Positions 24,264-36,193 of a stretch of 64,000 bases of DNA are shown in pieces; the first letter of the stretch is position 1; each line of letters begins with the position of its first letter. Under the pieces are notes generated by a model that was given only the letters and a program-made list of their open reading frames with translations, did no database searches and was not told the DNA's origin. The position numbers were made by a program, and so were the translations under genes. This DNA is from Tetradesmus obliquus (lineage: Eukaryota; Chlorophyta; Chlorophyceae; Sphaeropleales; Scenedesmaceae), in NCBI GenBank assembly GCA_030272155.1, contig CP126191.1:8826501-8890500 (forward strand), given 5' to 3'.

Positions 24264-25046
24264 AGGTACTGCACTCGTCGCTGACGCTGCTGGCATGGCT
24301 GCTGCACGCTGCTCAGCTGCACCTCCTGCAGTGTCAGCAGCACTGCGCTCAGATGTGTGCATTGCTGCTGCTGCTGCTGCTGCCGCTGCTGCAGGCTCCC
24401 CTCCGTCATCGTCTTCTAGCACACGAGCATGCCCGCGCCGCCGGCGTGGCGCTGCTGCTGCTGCTGGTGCTGCTGCTGCACCGCTGCGCTGCAACTGCTG
24501 CTGCCTAGTTCCGCTGCTGCCAATCTGCTCAGCATCAACATCATCGTCGACGTCGCTCCATGCTGCCAGCAAGTCCTGCACATCATCCAGCTGCTGCTGC
24601 TGCTGCTGCTGCTGCGCCAGGGTTTGTGACAGCTGCGCAGCAGCTGCTGCCATCACTGACGCAGCAGCCGCTACCTGCCCACCACCCATGGGCACATCCC
24701 CCGCCTGCTGCCCAGCTACATCAGTGCTGCTGCTGCCGCCAGCCAGCAGCTCCTCTGTGATGTCATCTGCCTCATTTGCTGCCCAGTGCTGCTGCGGGCT
24801 CCTGCCGCTGTGAATCCTGCCAAACAGGGACAGCCCCTGGCTGCCCAGCCCCCCTGACACCGGCGATACCGGTGATACTGGTGACACTGGGCTGTAGCCA
24901 CCATCAGAGTCAGCCAGATCATCTGTTGCATCCAGCAGCAGTGCCAGCTCAGCGCCAGCAGCATAGCCATCACCACTTGCTGAGCCGCCCGCCAACTGCT
25001 GCCCCTGGTGCTGCTGTTGCCGCCGCCGGGCAAGCCGGCCTCGTGG

Positions 25047-25082
<36 letters not shown>

Positions 25083-26143
25083 AGTATAATGACTGCTGCT
25101 GCTGCTCCTGCTGCTGTGGCCCTGCAAGCTGGCGTGTATGGCTGCAGCTATGTCACGCTCTTCTGCAGCGTCTCCACCTGCCAGTTCAGCCTCCTCAGCT
25201 GCCACTGCAGCCCGCACACGCGCTGCTGCTGCCGCCCGCTGCAGGCGCCTTCCTGCGTCAGCTGCTGCAGGTGCCTCAGGTGCTGCCAACATGCTGCTGC
25301 CCCGGCCACGCCGTGCTGCTGCTGCAATGCCACCCTGAAGGCTCAACTGCCCAAGTATTTCTTCCCTGTCGTTGTCATAGACCAGGTCTGACATTACCGC
25401 AGGAGCAGGAAAGCACCAGCCAACAGCAACGAAGCGATGGCAGCAGCAGCCATGCAGTCTTGTGGGTGCTCAGCTGTGACTGTACCAATGCAGGTGGATG
25501 TGCAGAACACAAGTCAAAGTGCATGGTACACCATCTGCCGGGGCGCTATGCATCATGTGGCCTGCATCATTTCTTGGCTAAGCTGGCTCGCCGTGATAGA
25601 GACGCGGAGCACACCGGCGGCAAGAGAGACAAGTACAGCACAGAAGCAGGACCCACCAATGAATTCCTGGCTGTGGCCGCTGCTCTCGTTGTCTTGTGAT
25701 GTTTGTGTCCGCTGGGCCACATTCGCAAAAGGGTTGCCCTGCCGTGGCCGCGTGCTGCGTGCTGGCGGCTGCTGTGAACGCTGCTGCGGCTGCGACTGTC
25801 TGCGGCCATTGCCTGCGCACAGGTTGTCAATGAGGCCCGCATAAGAAATGGACACATGTGAACCGCTTATCCTTCTGCAATCAAGCAGTTATACGTGCAG
25901 CTTGATGCAGGCAGGCAGGCAGGCAGGCAGGCAGACAGGCAACGAGCCAGCCCTGCACAGTGACACGCAGTGTACCAGCAACAACAGTGCACAGCCAGCC
26001 CTGCGCGCCCTACCTGAGCCTTGCGACATGGACTGCATCAAGTATTGCAGGTCTGGCTGCATCACAAACTGCTGCTGCTGCTGCCGCATGCTGCGGCCAT
26101 CTGCTTGGCTTGCTCCCGCGGGCCTGCAAGAGCGCGAGCATGT

Positions 26144-26185
<42 letters not shown>

Positions 26186-28007
26186 AGAAGGTGCAGAGTT
26201 CAACTCAGCAGCTCATTTGCACTGCCACCAGCTAGACCTGCCAGACGGCAGACAACACACAAGCAAACATGCCCAGTGTGGTGTGGCATGCTGGCAGTGG
26301 TCTGCAAGCAATGGTACTGTTATGCTTTCTTGCAGCAAGGCTGTATGCTGACCGCCCGAATTAAAAACATTCACATGCACCGGCAGCGCTCACCTTGGGG
26401 GCCTAAAGCTCTGCCTGGCTGCCCTTTCATTTGCAGCAAACACGCCGCCTGATGCAGCAGCTGCCAACATCTCTGAGCGGCTCTGCCGCGGCGTGGCTGC
26501 CCTGCTGGCCCTGCCGCCTGCCGGTGCTGCAGCAGCTGCTGCTGCTGCTGGAGGTGCCAGGGGCGTTGCGGGTGGGGCAGCTGCTGCATGCTTTGGGAAC
26601 AGCAGCTGGATGGTGTTCCACAGAGCAACATTGACCTTGGGCTGCCACGCTGCGACAGCAGTTGGCAGCAAGCGGTGGCGCAAGGACAATGTCTGAAGGG
26701 AGGCAGAGCACGCTTGGGGAGAAGCTTTCACTCAGGGTGTTGTGGATGCTGCACTGCTGAGCATCAGTTGCAGGAGAGCTGCACAACACCCACACCTCTG
26801 CATCTGTGCAGCTGCTGCGGCAACAACAAGCTGTAATATGAGACAGCTGGGCTCCAAGCAGGTACAGCTGCATGCGCAAGCTGCTCCTGCAGCAGTCCTC
26901 ACTGGGCGGTACAGCCGCCCTGCACTTGGGGCACTGCCGCTTGTGCTGCAGGGCCAGGCGCAGGCAAGCCCTGCAGAAGGCATGCCCTGCAGCAACGCAG
27001 CAGCAGATGCAACACCATAATCAGCATGTGCAGAATGTCACATAGGCCAATCTTGGCTCTTCAATGTCACAGCAACCCCACGCACAACACTGCTGCAAGC
27101 CTGCCAGTTTGTGGTCAAACACAGCCGCAGCTGCTGGCGCGGCACATGACACACCAACTCAAAGCGTCGCCACCCTGCCACTGCTGCTGCTGCTGCTGCT
27201 GTTGCTGCTCACCGCAGGGAGTGGCGCAGGGCCGCACGCAAATCTCCAGGCAGATGCCGCAGGAGAGCTCCTCCTGCAGCTCAGCGATGCAGTTGAGTCG
27301 TGAAGGCGTCACGCTGCTGTCAGCAGCACCTCTGGCACCTGTGCCAGCTGCAGCATGGGCATCTGGTGTGTTCTCCTGCCCTGTGCGGCGCTGCGTGCGA
27401 GGCCTGCGGTAAAAGTGCGAAGCAGCTGCAAGTCAAACAACAGGCCGTTTTGCTGGCTTTACCTGAGCGACTAGTCCATGTTATAAACTGACTGTATTGG
27501 CTGAGTAATCCATGTCGGTGTGACCGACAGGGATGAGCAGAGCTGCAGCGACTGCTGCTGCAGTAGGTGATGCGCAGGTTGCAGCCAAAGTGCAAGGTGG
27601 AGAGCGCACCGTGCTTGACTGGCAGGGGTTGCTGTTGTTTGCTCCCGCTTTTTGGGCTTGCTGATGGTGCATCCCTGAAGCTGCTCTGTAAGGTTGTTGA
27701 TGGGCCTCAGTGCAGATGCTGATCGCTCCTGCTGGCGCCCACCTGCTGCAGTAACACATGCATGCCAGCCAGAGCGAAGCCGCAGAAACACGGTCAAGGT
27801 GTACAGAACGGTTGGCTTGTTTGGAGGATTTTCAGGCAGTTACCGGCAGCAAGGGTTGGTTTAATGAATTTGGAGCGTTGCTAATGCCGCAAGGAAATAC
27901 ATGCTGCCCAGCAGCCCTGCCCATCAACCACTGCTGCCCTGCTTCACAATGCTGTCTTGCTGCTGCAGACAGCCCAGCAGACCTTGTGGAGTGCTTGGCG
28001 AGTCCAT
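23676..28007 (-). CDS. C3HC4 RING-finger protein with UIM-like motif (probable E3 ubiquitin ligase)
   Basis: Phase-consistent exons: 27403-27213, 26986-26903, 26649-26394, 26123-26014, 25812-25657, 25387-23676. An upstream exon ending at 27610 and starting near 27745 joins in phase 2. The ATG at 28007-28005 (MDSPSTPQ) is the likely start, but the exon 1 donor is unresolved. The RING is canonical: C-x2-C-x11-C-x-H-x2-C-x2-C-x10-C-x2-C, from CGIC through CGHAFCRACL to CPKC, split by an intron inside the Cys-Gly-His. It is followed by VNVALWNTIQLLFPKH, a block I associate with plant RING proteins. A UIM-like helix, EERDIAAAIHASLQ (about 25163-25122), has the expected Ala and Ser spacing for binding ubiquitin. 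The 570-residue last exon is otherwise Ala/Gln/Ser-rich, with VSPVSPVSPVS repeats. Role inferred: transfer of ubiquitin to substrates. No substrate is indicated. Confidence 0.8.
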
Positions 28008-28445
28008 TTTCTATCACGAACCAGCAGGTATGCTAGCGAGTATCCAGCATGGCTGCCTTCCTGGTTGGCGTGGCCCTGTGCTTGATGTTGCTGTCGCCAC
28101 TTCCGACAGCTGACCTGCCATGCCGTACCAGCAGTGATGCAACTAGCTAGTAACAGTATTCAAGCATATTTCAGTAGCGTTCGTCGCGGTGCTTCAAATG
28201 CTGACAGGGTTTACGATGCGAGTGACTGCGGGATAGTGTTCAGCAACTTGTTTGCTAGGAGCTTGTGGTGGAACTTGAGTTCAAGGATGTTTGTTGATGT
28301 CAGTAAAGCTGCCGACTAAACACCGTGATCTGCGAAGCCAAAGTCGAGCCAGCCGAAACCGGACCTGTAGAGTCTACGCATTGCGTTGAAGCTGCTGCAG
28401 CAAGTGTACTTTTATATATACAAGTTCTTCTAACCACCCCGAATC
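28008..28445. promoter_or_regulatory. Shared interval between divergent RING and dyskerin genes
   Basis: The two start codons point away from each other across about 438 bp, so this interval should hold both promoters and 5' UTRs. A TATATATA stretch lies at about 28413-28420, just upstream of dyskerin. The left boundary depends on the less certain RING start. Confidence 0.5.
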
Positions 28446-29973
28446 ATGGGGGAGGGCAAGAAGGACAAGAAAGATAAGAAGGAGAAGAAGGCAGCAGCAG
28501 CAGCAGGCAACGGCGTTGGCGATGTGCAGGCGGTGACAGACTTTCTAATCAAGCCTGAGAAAACCGGACTTGGTGAGAGCCAGATCCAGACTACGCCTAT
28601 AGTGCTGCACTTCAATAAAAGCAGCAGACTGCGGATGTGGCAGAAGTAACAGAGCAGCAGCCAGCAGCTAGCCGTGCATCAAGGCAGCACTGGAACACAT
28701 CATCTAGCACAAATAGGCCTTGGTATGTTGCTGACTGTGCTTTGTACGTGTGCTGCCTGGTACCCGTGGCTGTCGCACCGCTCACATCCCACCACCACGC
28801 ACATCACTGCTCCTGGTCGCCTGCTGCTTCCCACAGCACTCGACACCTCCAAGTGGTAGGTGACAGTTTGGCGATACTGCAGGCCATGTTGCTTATTAGC
28901 ATTGCTCGCACCCAATGAGCTTACTGCTGCTGCTGCTTTTGTGGTCAGGCATTTGATTATGGCATGAGCCAGCAAAGCACACAGCACATCATCACAGCAG
29001 TGAGCGGACACACATAGAGCATGCCTGGTAGCACAGGATACTTGACAGTGCCCGCTTGCTGTACATTTGTTGGTGGCGCAACACCTCAACTCATCACCCA
29101 CAGCCTCATCCCATGTGCCTTCTCCTCCCTTCTTTGTCACCTCACCCTACCACACCACCCCCTTCCCTTCCCAGGCCGCTGCTGCTCAAGAACTATGACA
29201 AGCTCAACGTCCGCACGGGCCACTACACGCCCATCCCAGCCGGCCACACGCCGCTGCGGCGGCCGCTCAAGGACTACCTGTCATACGGCTGCATCAACCT
29301 GGACAAGCCAGCCAACCCCAGCAGCCACGAGGTGGTGGCATGGATCAGGCGCATGCTGCGCGTGGAGAAGACCGGCCACAGCGGCACACTCGACCCCAAG
29401 GTGCGTGTCGCGACAATGCCCAGCACAGCGCAGCACAGCACAGCTGTAGCTGGTTAGCGTAGAAGTCTGTTTTGCTGCAGTGCGCGTACGGCATGCCTGG
29501 CGCTCACTGCCACCAGGCGGCTGCCTGATGGTGTTCTGACCTGCAGTGTTTTTCAGACCGGCGTGTCATTGCACGGAGTCTTGGCTGATGGGCAGTGCGG
29601 TGGTGTAGTGCAAACAGCTCCTGCGTCGTGTCTGAGATCTATGAGTATGCACTGCCCTGCCACATGTTCCCATGTTTGGCCCTGTGCAGGTGACGGGCAA
29701 CCTGATTGTGTGTGTGGACCGCGCGACGCGCCTGGTCAAGGCGCAGCAGAGCGCAGGAAAGGAGTACGTGTGCATTGCAAGGTGCGTGCTGCGCGGCTGC
29801 AGAGCCCCTTGCAGTGGGTGTCTTGCTTTTCAGTTGGCACACATTCTAGGCGCTGCTTGTTGTCAGCACAGTATGCTGTGTTGCAACTCAGTACATTGGA
29901 ATGTGACCACCTGTGCCGCATGCCTGCTGCGTCCACGACACCAGCCAGCAAACTATACAACGAAGCGCTGACG

Positions 29974-30013
<40 letters not shown>

Positions 30014-32421
30014 TCACCTGGCCATGCTGTGCCTCTCGCTGAGCAGGCTTCACGGCAAGGTCGAAGGAGGCAAGGAGCGCGTGGAGCGGGCACTGGAGAC
30101 GCTCACAGGCGCTCTGTTCCAGCGCCCACCGCTCATCTCAGCAGGTGGGCAGTGTGCGCAATGTGGTGCTGAACCAGAGCTCAACCGCATCTGGCGCTTA
30201 CCGGCGCTCAGCAGCTGCAGGACAGCTGACGGTGCTTTGACTGCAGTAGGGTGCTGTTTCGTCCCTGCAGCCACATGTAGCACGTACCATGTCCTGCTTG
30301 CGATGCTGTTGCTAACTCGGATTGTGCCTGCGCCCTACCACACATCATGCTCTCATCACTGTGCCTGCAGTGAAGCGCCAGCTGCGTGTGCGCACCATCT
30401 ACAAGAGCAAGCTGTACGAGTACGATGACGAGCACCACCTGGCGGTGTTCTGGGTGTCCTGCGAGGCGGGCACGTACGTGCGCACGCTGTGCGTGCACCT
30501 GGGGCTGCTGCTGGGAGTGGGCGGGCACATGCAGGTGGGGCGGCGCGCTCTGCTGCTTGGTACGCTTGCAAATGTGCTTGCCTCTTTTGCAAGCATTGTC
30601 GCAGAGTCAGAAAGTAATGCCCTGTCATCTTTCAAGTGCTCTCGTAGAGCTGCTTTGCCTGTATACCTGCGCTGCCTCGTGCGTATCCCTTGCGCCAACT
30701 TGGGCCACGCCGACACCTCCTCTTCCTGCACTCTCCCTGCCCTGCCTCCCTGCCCTCCTGCAGGAGCTGCGCCGCGTGCGCTCCGGCATCATGGGCGAGC
30801 ACGACAACATGGTCACCATGCATGACCTGCTGGATGCGCAGTGGGTGCTGGACAACCTGCGCGACGAGGCCTACCTGCGGCGCGTGGTAATGCCACTGGA
30901 GCGGCTGCTCACCAGCTTCAAGCGCCTGGTGGTCAAAGACAGCGCGGTCAACGCCATCTGCTACGGCGCCAAGCTCATGATCCCGGGCCTGCTGAGGTGA
31001 GCGGCGACGGCACGTTATGACATTGTTACATGCTGTTCATACTGTGATGTTGGCAGCTGCAATATTTCAGGAGCAAGTGTGTGACTAATGTTGGTGGAGT
31101 TGACAGGCAATTGCCTGCATCGTTCGAAGCAGTGGCGGTGCTATTCCGTGCCTGCCGCTGTCAAAAACGGTGCCACAGCAAAGCTTGCAGGATTATATTA
31201 CCACTGCCGGCAGTCATCCGGCGGAGGTTAGTCCAGTTCTGCACAATCCCTTGCACAGTGCACGCCTGCTTGCGTGCCATACCAGCACTCCTCCTTGCTA
31301 GCTCTACCATGCACGTCCCGCTGGTTGTTCTATCACCAACTCTGCTGCTGGTACAATTTCCTGCAAGCTAGAGTCTGCCCTGACACTCCTTGCTCTGCTG
31401 CCTTCCCGCCACACGCCTTAGGTTTGAGAGCGGCATCGATGTGGACGATGAGGTGGTGCTGATGACCACCAAGGGCGAGGCAGTGGCTGTGGGCATTGCC
31501 ACCATGAACAGCGCGGGCATGGCAAGCGTTGACCACGGCAGCGTGGCTAAGATCAAGCGCGTGATCATGGAGCGGGACACCTACCCACGCAGGTGCGTGT
31601 GCCAGCTGAGGGTTTCCTGCAAGAGCATCGCTGCTCGTGCTTCGAGGATTAGTCTTGGCTGCTTTCTGTTGCCTATGCCGTGAGGCTGCTGACTTCAGTC
31701 TCGTGCGAATTGAAGCCTTATCTGTCTGCATGTGTTGCTGGTCTTATTATTTTCCTCTGCTGGCGGTTCATGTTGGCATCCCTGACGCGTATGGTGCATG
31801 CTGCTCACTCCTTTGACGTCTGCAGGTGGGGCCTGGGCCCGTATGCAGCCAAGAAGAAGCAGCTCATTGCAGAGGGCAAGCTGGACAAGTATGGCAGGCC
31901 CAATGAGAACACGCCAGCAGAGTACCTGCGGGCACTGCCAGACCTGCAGCAGCCGGCAGCAGCAGCAGCAGCTGCTGCTACACCGGCAAAGGAGGAGAAG
32001 CCGCAGCAGGAGGAGGCAGCCACGCCTGCAGCGGACGGCGAGGCAAAGAGTGAAAAGAAGAAGAAAAAGAAGGACAAGGTGAGGCGCAGGCTGTGGTGGC
32101 AGGTATAGGGTTGGTTTTTGTGGCGAATTCATGTGTGCGTGTGTGTCGTTGATGAGTGTGATGGGAGTGCTGGGTTTAGAACACGATTTTTCCGCTCTAG
32201 GAACCGGCTGTCATGCTTGTCTTGCAGTTTCTGCTGTCGGCCAACACTGACAATCTGCGGCCTCCGCATGGCCTGCTGTTGCTCTTGTCTGCTTGCAGGA
32301 TGGCGAGAAGAGCGAGAAGAAGTCGAAGCGGGAGCGGTCGCCAGCAGCAGCAGACGGCGAGAAGAGCACAGAGAAGAAGAAGAAAAAGAAGAAGGACAAG
32401 GAGGCAGCAGACAGCGAGTGA
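28446..32421 (+). CDS. CBF5: Dyskerin/CBF5, H/ACA snoRNP pseudouridine synthase (10 exons, 501 aa)
   Basis: Exons 28446-28572, 28837-28855, 29175-29400, 29690-29781, 30047-30144, 30371-30534, 30764-30996, 31422-31592, 31826-32078 and 32299-32421 sum to 1506 nt. Exon 2 is only 19 nt but restores the conserved KPEKTGL...[16 protein letters not shown] block. The TruB catalytic motif GHSGTLDPK carries the nucleophile Asp at about residue 122. Further family blocks are [40 protein letters not shown] and a PUA-type segment ([20 protein letters not shown]). Both ends are Lys-rich, typical of nucleolar localisation. The enzyme converts uridine to pseudouridine in rRNA and snRNA guided by H/ACA RNAs, and stabilises those RNPs. 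The last two exons add Ala/Gln and KKKKKK tracts. Divergent from the RING gene. Confidence 0.96.
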
Positions 32422-33799
32422 AGCTGACCTGCTGTGTTCTCTGCGGCACAGCTTGTCTGCCCGGTGCAATCTGTTGACAGGGAGTTTGCAGTCTGTGGCG
32501 CTGCTGGCTTGCAGTGGCTGTAGATGCTGTGCAGTGCAGCAACGGCTTCTTGTGAGCAGTTGTGCAGGCTTCGTGTGTGCTTGCTTGTGTGTCTACTTCT
32601 TCGCAGGCTGTGCTTCCGCAGGTTGGGTGGCGGTTTTGGAAAGGTCTTCAGCATGTGATGTATCAGCAGTGGCTGGTGCTGTGCTGGTAGCAACTGCTCT
32701 GCTGGCACACTAGCTGAGGTAGCGCCGGTTATAGCTGCTGGTCTGCTTTGAAACCGTGTTAGCGGCCAATCCTGCAGTTGCTGTGGTACGGAGCACAGGC
32801 TCCTGTACATATGCAGGCACAAGGGTTTTCTTGGTACTTGTGGTGCCGGAGCGGTGTGCTGGGCATCTGGCTCTTGTGTTTGGGTGAGCATGTACAGACT
32901 GGCAGTCGCCATAATGACAGATTTCAGTTCCACAAGGCATGTCAAGTTGGGTTTATAGAACGTGGATTGTTGATGGTGCAGGCAGAGCAGCAGGGAGGCC
33001 AATATATATAGAGTTGCAGGACCAACGTGGACTCCACGTTGGGTCGGACCCCCTGCTGCTGGCAGGTTTTCACAGCTGCCTGACAGCAGCAGCACAACCA
33101 CCACCGCACTGTCCGGGAGATGTGTGTGGTCTCCGCACACCCATATGACTGTTGTAGTCTTCTACAACGTAGTTGATCTCTTCATGTACATTTAGCAATC
33201 GCATATGCAGCGGTCACGGTGTTTGGCAGCCCCTTACTGGCTGCAAACAACCCTTCTTGGTGTACTGTACACAGTATGTTGTGTCATCCTACAGGGCGTG
33301 TTGGCTCTGGTAACAAGGCATCCTTTTTGCTTTTGGATTTGAAGTTGGCTCGCAATTTGGTCCTTCTAATCACCCTGAACGCTGCACCTTGCTGTTGTTG
33401 TCAAGCAGCAGCAGCCGGCACAGTACTGCCAGCACTCACTTGGACAGCACCCCATGCATCTAGCAGAGCGCAGCCTCGCGCAAGCGCTGCAACCGCTGGC
33501 TCAAATATTCTAAACCTGGTTGGATACCCTGGAATCGCGCCCTGCATGCAGTGCCTGGCAGTGCTCCCCAAACAAGGAGCTAAACAGGAAGTAGTACAGG
33601 CCCTCTGCTGCCAGCCTGGCAGTGCTGGTAACAACAGTAACAGTGGCGCAGCCTGGCATAGCGGTGTGTGGAAATTACAACGTGGATGCATACTCTGAGT
33701 ATATGTAATGCGTAGAAAAGTCCGTTCGTCCGCCGAGCGTAGCACTGACTCCGTAGAAAGTATCTTTCGTTGTATCCATACTGTATCTTTGCGCGGCAA
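32422..33799. other. Intergenic between dyskerin and hemerythrin-like genes
   Basis: It should contain dyskerin 3' UTR and the promoter of the next gene. I see no further exon with family similarity. A minus-strand frame at 33140-32211 overlaps dyskerin's last exon and reads as an artefact. Confidence 0.4.
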
Positions 33800-36193
33800 A
33801 TGGCCGTTCAAGTTGCACACCAGGGCAAGCCGCGCGTGCTTGAAGCAAACGAGAAATGGCCATATCCAGCACAGTTGGACGGTAGGCATGGCTTATTGAA
33901 GCGTGGTGAAGTGGGCACTTGTCTCAAGTTGCTGCTGCTGTTGTCTGACTGCTGCAGCAGCATGAGAAAGGATGGTTTTGTTGAGCTTAGCCGTTGACAC
34001 AATAGAAGGGCTTGGAGAATCTTGCAGAGAGGCCCGGGCATGCAGGTGCCTGCAGACAGCATGCAAGTCATACCCTGGCATCTGCCAGGTGCAGCCTGGA
34101 GCCGCTATGCTGCAGGCCACGGCAGATGCTAGCAGCCACACGTCGGGAACTGCCGAGATCATGTAGCACAATAACCGCATGTGCTTTTGCTGCTGCTGCT
34201 ACAGGTCTAGTGCTTTCGCACAATGCCTTGAGGCGTGACATGAAAGACATGCTGCGGGCAACACACGCACTGCAGCAGCAGGTACAGCATTGCCACTGCA
34301 CCCCAGGCATGACTTACAGCAGCCAGCGCCGTTGCTGCTACTTAGCAAACATGGTTGCTGTCAGGCTTGTACAGCAGTGGTTGAAGACCATTTCACCTGC
34401 CATCTTGTGTTTGTGGATGCAGGTCAGCAGCGGGGCCCCCCTGGAGGCATGGCAGGTGTCCAGCCTGCAGCGCTACTGGCGCGGCTACATCGAGCGTGTG
34501 ATGGAGCACCACAGGTACAAGCCCACATGACGGGCAACAAAGCAAGGGTTGCAATATGCGCAGGGCAAAAGGACGAACATGAATCTGCTTTGGAGGGTGT
34601 CACACTGCAGAGTGTCCCTCTGTAGTCACAGCCAGAGCAGCTTTGCTTGCAGGAACAGGGAGATTGTGACGATGCTCAGGTCAGCCAACATAGAGAACGA
34701 GACCAGCTATGAGTATGCTTTTACAAGACAAGCACTGCTGTGAAAACTGCACATGATAGAATGTGACATACTGCTGCCAAGTCATCAAATATAGTGCCTG
34801 CTCCTGCAACGTAGGAGCAACTGCTGCTAGCATGCATCCCGTTCACAGTCAAGCTGTGAAGACAGACAGCCTGAGATATGCTGTTGCTATGGCTGTGGGC
34901 GTGACAGCAAGCTGCTGTTACTGCTTCTGCTGGTTCTGCTGCTGCCGCTGCTGCTCAAAGTATTGAAGAGGAGCACTTCTTCCCCTTTGTGGAGCAGCGG
35001 GCACGCATGCCGCTGCTGCTCTCCGAGCAGCATGGTGTCCTGCATGACAGCCTGGACGTATGTGATGCAGCCATGACAAACTTGGTAGCAACTGGAGCTG
35101 TAGGCCGTGACGCACAGCTGCTGGACGCATTCATGGTGAGCCGGCCAGATGCATGAACCCAAGCATAGCTGTTCCTTGTCTACTTGATGGTCGAACACCC
35201 AAGTCCTGCAAGCGCACACTGTGTGCTGCATGCAATGCAGTCAATTCATGCACGCCTCAGCAATGCTACTGGACAAAAACTGAGGGTGAATTGCAGCAGC
35301 GCGCTGAGGAATCAACGAGGGTGCGTTGCAGACATACCTATACATAACATCCCAACATCCTGCAGAGCACAAAACCAATCCTGCACAGACATCTCAGCAC
35401 TGCGCCTGGGTGCGCCTTCTGCAAATCTGCTGGCCTGCGTGCAACAAGAACGGAACAGATGTCATGTGTACTGCAGCCATGCAACCTCTTGGCGGCCTTG
35501 ACAGGCTGCGTTTGCCATTATCTTCGCATGCAATGGACCTGCCTGCACTACGTACAGCTTGTGTGACCAGGGTGGGTGGCCGCGACTGCTGCAGGCCCCC
35601 TATGCTGAGTTGCTGAGGCAAAAAACGGAGCACTTTGCAGCAGAGGAGCAGGTGGGCCTGCCTCTGTTCAGGGAGCACTTTGCACTCAAGGACTACCAGC
35701 CCCTGCAGGACACCATCAATGCCAGCCTGAGCCCTGGGCACAAGGCCTCATTCTTCCATGCCATGAGCAGCAAGACACGCGCAGAGTTCTGCAAGGTGCA
35801 TGGCGTCCCCAAGCTGGCGCTGCTGCTGACAATCATGCCTGGCGTGCGGAAGTTTGACCGGTGAGCTGCACGCCGTGCGTGAGTGACTCCAGTGAGTGTG
35901 GGTGGCTGTGCATGTCTGGTGGGGTGCGTGATGCCACACTCCTGCAAGCATGTAAGCGTGATAATGTATTTTGCTGCAGACACAGTTAGGCTTGTTTTAC
36001 AGTGTTTACAAGCTCGTGCTGTGCAAGGTACGCAGCAGGTGGTGCAGGTCAATGCACGTGCTGGCGTTGCAAACAGTGTGTGATGTGCTGCCTTGTGTGA
36101 CCTCGCTCTTGCAGGACACTGCACAAGCCGCTGCTTGCAATCATAGAAGGAAGCCGCAAGGCGCGCACAGCAGGCTGTGGCTGCTTTGCGTGA
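33800..36193 (+). CDS. Hemerythrin-like (HHE) domain protein (7 exons, 276 aa)
   Basis: Exons 33800-33881, 34205-34281, 34423-34514, 34653-34712, 34961-35135, 35595-35860 and 36115-36193 sum to 831 nt in phase. The product is all-helical, with spaced His/Glu residues typical of HHE di-iron proteins: His in LSHNALRRDM, His pair in EHHRNREI, Glu/His in EEEHFFPFVE, and His in SEQHGVLHDSLD. A second helical half has EEQVGLPLFREHFALKDYQP and ends in a Cys-containing tail (TAGCGCFA). Such proteins bind oxygen or iron, or act as redox/iron sensors. The exact role is unknown. The exon 4 donor (GA then GTATGC) has an alternative 31 nt upstream in the same phase, so a short segment may be optional. No signal peptide is visible, so a cytosolic location is likely. 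Confidence 0.75.

Noticed and set aside
32211-33140. 309-codon minus-strand frame antisense to the dyskerin end
   Set aside because: It reads Phe runs opposite the Lys-rich dyskerin tail; dyskerin is supported by conserved motifs.
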